Assembly: GCA_027596075.1 (NCBI GenBank)
Contig: JADGJC010000206.1
Location: 1 to 64,000, forward strand
Direction of reading: 5' to 3'
Length of the DNA: 64,000 nt
DNA from: Rhizophlyctis rosea
Lineage: Eukaryota; Chytridiomycota; Chytridiomycetes; Rhizophlyctidales; Rhizophlyctidaceae
The translations under genes and the position numbers were made by a program. The notes below the pieces were generated by a model, which saw only the letters and a program-made list of their open reading frames with translations, ran no database searches and was not told where the DNA came from. This document shows positions 59,615 through 64,000 of this stretch, in pieces; position 1 is the first letter of the stretch, and every line of letters begins with the position of its first letter.

Positions 59615-59854
59615 ATGTCCGTCACCACGTATGTAGATGAACGTGGCAACACCGTCACCGGCATCCCTACTGAGACGCTGCGAGCAATCCATAACTTGCG
59701 TAATCAACGAAGAAAAGGGCACGGAGGTGACGGAGGGGGTGGAGGTAGCTATGGTGGGGATGGTGGGGGTGGAGGGGGCGGTGGTGATGGTGGTGGTGGT
59801 GGAGGAGGAGGGGATGGTGGTTGCCAATGGATGAAGCCGCCACATGGACGATGA
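59615..59854 (+). CDS. Small glycine-rich protein
   Basis: 79 aa from ATG 59615: MSVTTYVDERGNTVTGIPTE, a short helix, then a Gly/Asp tract (59725-59820) encoded by GGT/GGA repeats, and a short Cys-Gln-Trp end. It may be part of a spliced gene with the small ORF before it, or spurious; the first 30 codons look protein-like. Confidence 0.35.
   Translation: MSVTTYVDERGNTVTGIPTETLRAIHNLRNQRRKGHGGDGGGGGSYGGDGGGGGGGGDGGGGGGGGDGGCQWMKPPHGR
59725..59822 (+). repeat. GGT/GGA-rich simple repeat
   Basis: About 100 bp of GGTGG/GGAGG/GGGGA units on the plus strand. It encodes the Gly tract of the small ORF and is likely unstable in length. Confidence 0.75.
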
Positions 59855-60102
59855 ATGTTCATGGCACTCGACCAAGTAAGCTAATCATCAACTTCAAATG
59901 TCGAGATACATGTTCAGTACTATGCAATCAAAAGCTCTGCGGATTACTGGGTCATCATGGTCATCAACGAGGCGTTGAAATCCTCAACGTATTGGTCTCC
60001 AGAATGCCCACATGTGCCGCAAACCTCCATCCTATCGTTGTGTGTCTGTGGTTCACCCCCGAAATATGTGTTTCTTTCTATCATAACTATTCATCAACTA
60101 TA

Positions 60103-61753
60103 CTAACTGCCACTCAATATCGATTTAACCCAGCAAACGGCATAAAATGTGCATGCCTGCAGGAACAAAGGAATGAGACAAGATAAAATGCTGAAGCAAC
60201 CCACGCATCGCGAACATCTTCATTCACCACCAATAACTCACATTAGTTGGAAAAGCTCGTATTGCCGTCGCACCCCAACCCGCAAAGAAAGTCCTCGCCC
60301 CTTCCTTATAGTATATATTCCTGAAACAGTCCCACGTGCCCTTATACTTCGGCCGCCGATCCTGCTCACCATCCTGTAACCGCGTTTTCACTACGTCAAA
60401 AGGGTAGGTCACTAGCCATCCCACCTATATCGTAGGCAGCAGGGTCAGTTCGGCTGGTACCCAAATTTGACCCGATGGTAGCGAACGATCATCAATAACG
60501 TACCACCCCTGCCACTCCACCCGCTATCAGCAACCGCATATTTGGTTCAGTGGACGGAGTATCTGGTGCAATCACTCTACATAGCCACTCGTACGACGCA
60601 AAATATGCTCCGTAGCTAGGTGTGTCGCGCCAGATAGTGGCGGGGAGTCCTCGAAACAACCCGCGCATGCCGTTTTGTCGCCAGCAATACCGTACACAGT
60701 CCATAGGTCCTCTGAAAGCGGCTGTTCCCCTTGCTTTTGCGGCAATATCTCGGTCAGATGCGCAAAGTTCCAGATAACGGATCGTAACACTCACCATTTG
60801 TTTGATTCTGAAGACGGATCTTTACTGAGCTTGGTGTAAATTACTGTTCAGAGACCAACGATGCTGTTGTGTTGTTCGTAGGCACTCACCTAATTCCATT
60901 GGGCATGCAAGAAAGGAGTTGACGAATCCTGAGCCGCATCCTGCCCAGAATATGCTGTTCACCGAGATGTCGCTGTCCCCTTTGCTGATGTGTCGCAAAA
61001 ACCATCCATATACTCCAAACAGTAAGCTGAAGGGCAAGTGGATGCAAAGCTTTGAATAAGCCGTTACTATGACGTTTGCGAGAGCCACGTGTTACCTATT
61101 GACAACAGCTACTCCAACTAATGGACTTGACATCCCTTTGTATAGTCCGTGTATCTGGGGTGGACACACCTCAGACGCATGATAAGTCTGACGCCACAGT
61201 CACACACTGACCTTTTCTTCTCTCACAATCGTCGAAAAGCAATGAACGATGCCTCTATATCTTTTCGGATTTTCGCCTATTTGACTCTGAAGTCGAACTC
61301 TAATTTGACAGCATACAGTCAACAATCAAAGTAGCCCACCGTGTCAACTTGTCAGCTTACTTGATAGTATCCTACACCACGTTCGTCGAAGAGAAGATAT
61401 GATGGGTATGGGCGCTCAGGTTGGAGAAGGAAGACCTGCATTTACCAGTGGATGTCCTTTGCATTACAATCGTGTCAATTGTGGGAGACAGGACAGTAAG
61501 AGTTTTGACGTCCATTACCTGCTAACACTCCTGCGCAACTATGTAAGGTATAAGTTCATAATGTCAGCAGTCCGTGAGGTTAGAAGCGTAGAACTCATTT
61601 GCCTTACCCTGCAATAAGCGGTTAGCGACCACAAACACGGCAGTGACAGCATAGGAAGCTCGTACCTCCTGCTATTCCCGCTGCAAAATCTACCGCGAGG
61701 TGAGGGTTACCGTGCACGTCCGTGGAGAAGACGCTTTCTACGGGCTCTGCCAT
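60103..61753 (-). CDS. Mitochondrial carrier family (SLC25) transporter
   Basis: ATG 61753 (MAEPVESVFSTDVHGNPHLA) to TAG 60103, about 300 aa in a dozen exons. All three family signatures are present: GHPLDTIKVRLQ, CPMELVKIRLQ and YPFDVVKTRLQ, with six hydrophobic helices. The first signature is assembled from exons 61753-61666, 61608 (one nucleotide), 61538-61519, 61456-61446, 61371-61361 and 61299-61212, giving AGIAGGCAGVLAGHPLDTIK. The terminal exon after an intron near 60200 reads ACTFYAVCWVKSIL. By similarity (GHPLDTIKVRLQ) it is closest to the basic amino acid/carnitine-type carriers, but the substrate is not determined from the sequence. It exchanges metabolites across the inner mitochondrial membrane. 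Confidence 0.9.
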
Positions 61754-62134
61754 GTTTGTTCGGGGTATGTGTAGGTATAGGCGTGCGAAGATATCGGCAT
61801 TGGAGACGATCATGGGGTGAGGTTTTATAAGATGAACCCGACTGACCCCTTCATCAATAGCCCTCACCTGTTGCTCACCTGGCAATCGCGCCTGACATTC
61901 GAAACGCGTGGCGTCGAATGGACCCGAATCACCTGTCCGATGCTTCTGGACAATGTAGATGTGTCACAATGGGTCAGCATCAGCCATGATACATGTCGAG
62001 TCACGCAAAGGAGACACTTGACCACATTTTCCCCAAACAGCCCAAGGTCCCCCAACCCGAAATTTGTTCAACTTATCCTCCAACTCCATTTCTAAATTAT
62101 TGATAACCCTATACCACCCGTCCTTCCGCCAACC
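61754..62134. promoter_or_regulatory. Divergent promoter region carrier / NIP7
   Basis: 381 bp between opposite start codons. The minus-strand frame above ATG 61753 stays open to an upstream ATG near 61814, so a longer carrier N-terminus is possible. Confidence 0.4.
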
Positions 62135-62987
62135 ATGCGTCCCCTTACTGAAGAGGAGACGAAGATCTTCTTTGAAAAGCTATCAAAATAGTGCGTACTT
62201 TCCTCCAAGTTGCCCCCTTTTTAGTGTTTGTTTACCTACGTTCAGTAGTGTCTAAAAATAACCTTCCTAATTCCCAACAGCATTGGCAGAAATATCGTTC
62301 ACCTAGTAGACCGTCAAGACGAACCTTACTGCTTCCGCCTCCACCGTGACCGTGTCTACTATGTCAGGTAAGACTTGAACTCACACCCGCAGTCCAGCTC
62401 CGCCGCTAACCACTTCTACATACTTTTCCTCCTCTTCACACAACGCCTGCACTGCCTCCTCCCAAACATCTCCTTCCCCTCCTCCACACCAACCAGCGAA
62501 GCAATAATGCGCCGCTCAATCTCCATAGGCCGCGACAACCTCCTCTCCCTCGGCGTCTGCTTCGGAAAATTTACAAAAACCCTAAAATTCCGCCTCCACA
62601 TCACCGCACTCGACTACCTCGCCCAGTACGCTAAATACAAAGTCTGGGTCAAGCCTAACGGCGAAATGCCCTTCCTGTACGGTAACCACATCTTGAAGGC
62701 GCATTTGGGGAGGATCACGGAGGATACGCCCGAGCATCAGGGGGTGGTTATTTATTCGATGGGGGATGTGCCTTTGGTGAGGATTTTGTTTCTTGTTGTC
62801 TTTGCGGGGCAGAGTGCTATGGTTTTGCTTGGTGCTCGTGCTGATTGTTGTGTAATATTTGTTGCAGGGATTTGGAGTAACGGCCCGGTCTACCGCTGAT
62901 GCTCGAAAGCTGGACCCAACAGCTATCATTGTCTTCCACCAGGCGGATGTTGGAGAGTTCTTGCGTGATGAGGATTCTTTGACGTGA
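62135..62987 (+). CDS. NIP7: 60S ribosome assembly factor NIP7
   Basis: Four exons from ATG 62135 ([21 protein letters not shown]) to TGA 62985-62987, about 180 aa, the family's length. N-terminal domain [20 protein letters not shown], then [20 protein letters not shown], and the PUA domain with [20 protein letters not shown] and [18 protein letters not shown]. Introns lie at 62192-62280, from 62370 to before 62500, and 62778-62868. It acts in pre-60S maturation and 27S pre-rRNA processing in the nucleolus, with the PUA domain binding RNA. Next to the mitochondrial carrier it shares a divergent promoter. Confidence 0.96.
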
Positions 62988-63457
62988 ATCTCATCCTATG
63001 TCGTGTGGGAAGCTGGGAAGGATCGGGAGCCGGCGGGGAATTTCCCAAAGCTCTTCTTCTTGTATCATTATCGCCCTTGTATCTATTCATTATTTATCTC
63101 CTTTTGGTGCCATTTTCGATTTTTGTTTCTAGAAAATAGTTGTACTGTACTTTTTAGCATTTTTTTCCTGGCGTTAGAAACCAATGCCAGCCATTTTGTA
63201 TCAATACACACTTCTCTTCCACAAGCAATGCGGCAAAAGGCGGGAGCGGACGGTGGTGTGCGGAAAACGAGATATTTTCTTATTTAACAAGATTTTTCGC
63301 ACTTGTTTCACTCCGCAAACGAAACATTGCACCATGACGTGATATAGCACACAAAGGAAGACATCTACAAAGGTATAATTCCCTGAATCACCCCTCCCAC
63401 ACCGCAAATGCATTCACAACCGACTCCCACCCTCCCCCAATCTCCAAATAACGCCCC
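62988..63457. other. Convergent 3' spacer
   Basis: 470 bp between NIP7 and the LEA-like gene, T-rich near 63100-63180. No gene. Confidence 0.4.
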
Positions 63458-64000
63458 CTACAAATCCTGCTCCTTGCCCTGGAACCTCTTCTGCACAGGC
63501 TTGACGACGTACCTAAACAGATCATCCAATTGTCAGAAACATATTCGCAACGTCAAGAGCAATACCGAAGGTGAACTTACTCATTTGCGTACTCGGCAGC
63601 CTTGCGAGCGGCATCGTAGGCCTTCTGCTTGATGTCGCCTCCGTGAGCCGCATATTCGCCAGCGTGGTGAGGGTCACCTTCAACAGAGTCGGCGGCACGC
63701 TTGACCTTCTCGGCACCCTGGTTGACCTTTTGTTGGCCCGTTGCGCCGGCGGTGTAGGCGGCATCGGTTGCGGCGGAGGAGACGGAGGATGCAGCGGAGG
63801 AGGCGGAGGCCTGATTGTTGGATGACATTCCAGATTAACATCGACTTACATTGCAGGAACAAGAATATAAAGAAGGTTCATACCTTGGCCTTGTTGGTCT
63901 TGGCAGCGGCAGCTCCGCTAACACTGGAAGCGGTCTTCTGGGCCGCTCCACTGACACTGCTCGCAGTCTTCTTTGCCTCACCGGCGTAATATTCCGCGTG
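63458..64000 (-). CDS. LEA/CsbD-like stress protein, 5' end outside the window
   Basis: Partial gene: exons run from beyond 64000 to TAG at 63458, with introns about 63890-63815 and around 63578-63511. The visible part has repeated Ala/Lys-rich amphipathic units (AEYYAGEAKKTASSVSGAAQ, KTASSVSGAAAAKTNKAK, then KVNQGAEKVKRAADSVEGD, and DIKQKAYDAARKAAEYANE) and ends PVQKRFQGKEQDL. This resembles LEA_4 or fungal CsbD/Hmp1-like small stress proteins, which are soluble and largely disordered and help tolerate desiccation. Reading the sequence as a separate gene starting at ATG 63828 is less likely because that ATG falls in a clean intron. Confidence 0.65.

Noticed and set aside
63577..63828. Separate 83-aa gene starting at ATG 63828
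   Set aside because: The ATG lies inside a clean GTATGA...CAG intron, and joining the flanking exons gives a continuous LEA-like protein.

Overview
The window looks like nuclear DNA of a fungus with an intron-dense genome and balanced base composition. Almost every gene is split by short GT-AG introns, mostly 50 to 100 nt, often with CTAAC/CTGAC-like branch sites. The gene set is fungal: isocitrate lyase, a Yap1/Pap1-type bZIP factor, Ku70, condensin CAP-G, ALG11. It also holds genes that ascomycete and basidiomycete yeasts usually lack or have changed: a WNK kinase, a long CENP-E-like kinesin-7, and ankyrin-type repeats of the GHxxVLEWW kind. Together these suggest an early-diverging, probably chytrid-like (zoosporic) fungus. 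That placement is inferred from gene content, not from a marker gene. I see no rRNA, CRISPR array, insertion sequence or confident transposon.

Layout. 1-660: degenerate minisatellite. 971-2706 (-): oxidative-stress bZIP factor. 3621-7363 (-): unassigned coiled-coil/helical protein. 7706-16491 (-): giant kinesin-7. 16823-20447 (-): condensin CAP-G. 20804-21470 (+): calmodulin-like protein. 21557-24419 (-): Ku70. 24938-26815 (+): isocitrate lyase. 27125-28807 (-): Cbf5/dyskerin. 29632-32203 (+): WNK kinase. 32777-35095 (+): Rtf1. 35612-37859 (-): U2AF large subunit. 38383-41035 (+): Mus81. 41582-42679 (-): orphan. 43096-44706 (+): BBE-type FAD oxidase. 45339-45929 (+): membrane orphan. 46158-48058 (-): ankyrin-type repeat protein. 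48303-49447 (+): wax-synthase-like acyltransferase. 49576-50745 (-): secretory membrane orphan. 51005-53084 (+): ALG11. 54247-55734 (+): Bin3-type RNA cap methyltransferase. 56219-56490 (-): NDUFAF8-like. 56897-57449 (+): CBM48 protein. 57654-58318 (+): uncertain orphan. 58665-58773 (-): tRNA-like pol III element. 59158-59854 (+): two tiny ORFs. 60103-61753 (-): mitochondrial carrier. 62135-62987 (+): NIP7. 63458 to the right edge (-): LEA/CsbD-like stress protein, cut by the window.

The neighbours do not form an operon or a biosynthetic cluster. They are housekeeping genes, with a notable run of genome-maintenance and chromosome-segregation genes (kinesin-7, CAP-G, Ku70, Mus81, possibly the coiled-coil protein) and of RNA-processing genes (Cbf5, Rtf1, U2AF65, Bin3, NIP7). 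Several pairs are divergent and share short promoter regions.

The most unusual signal is in the mitochondrial carrier gene. Its canonical first carrier signature can only be read if exons of 1, 20, 11 and 11 nt are spliced in succession.
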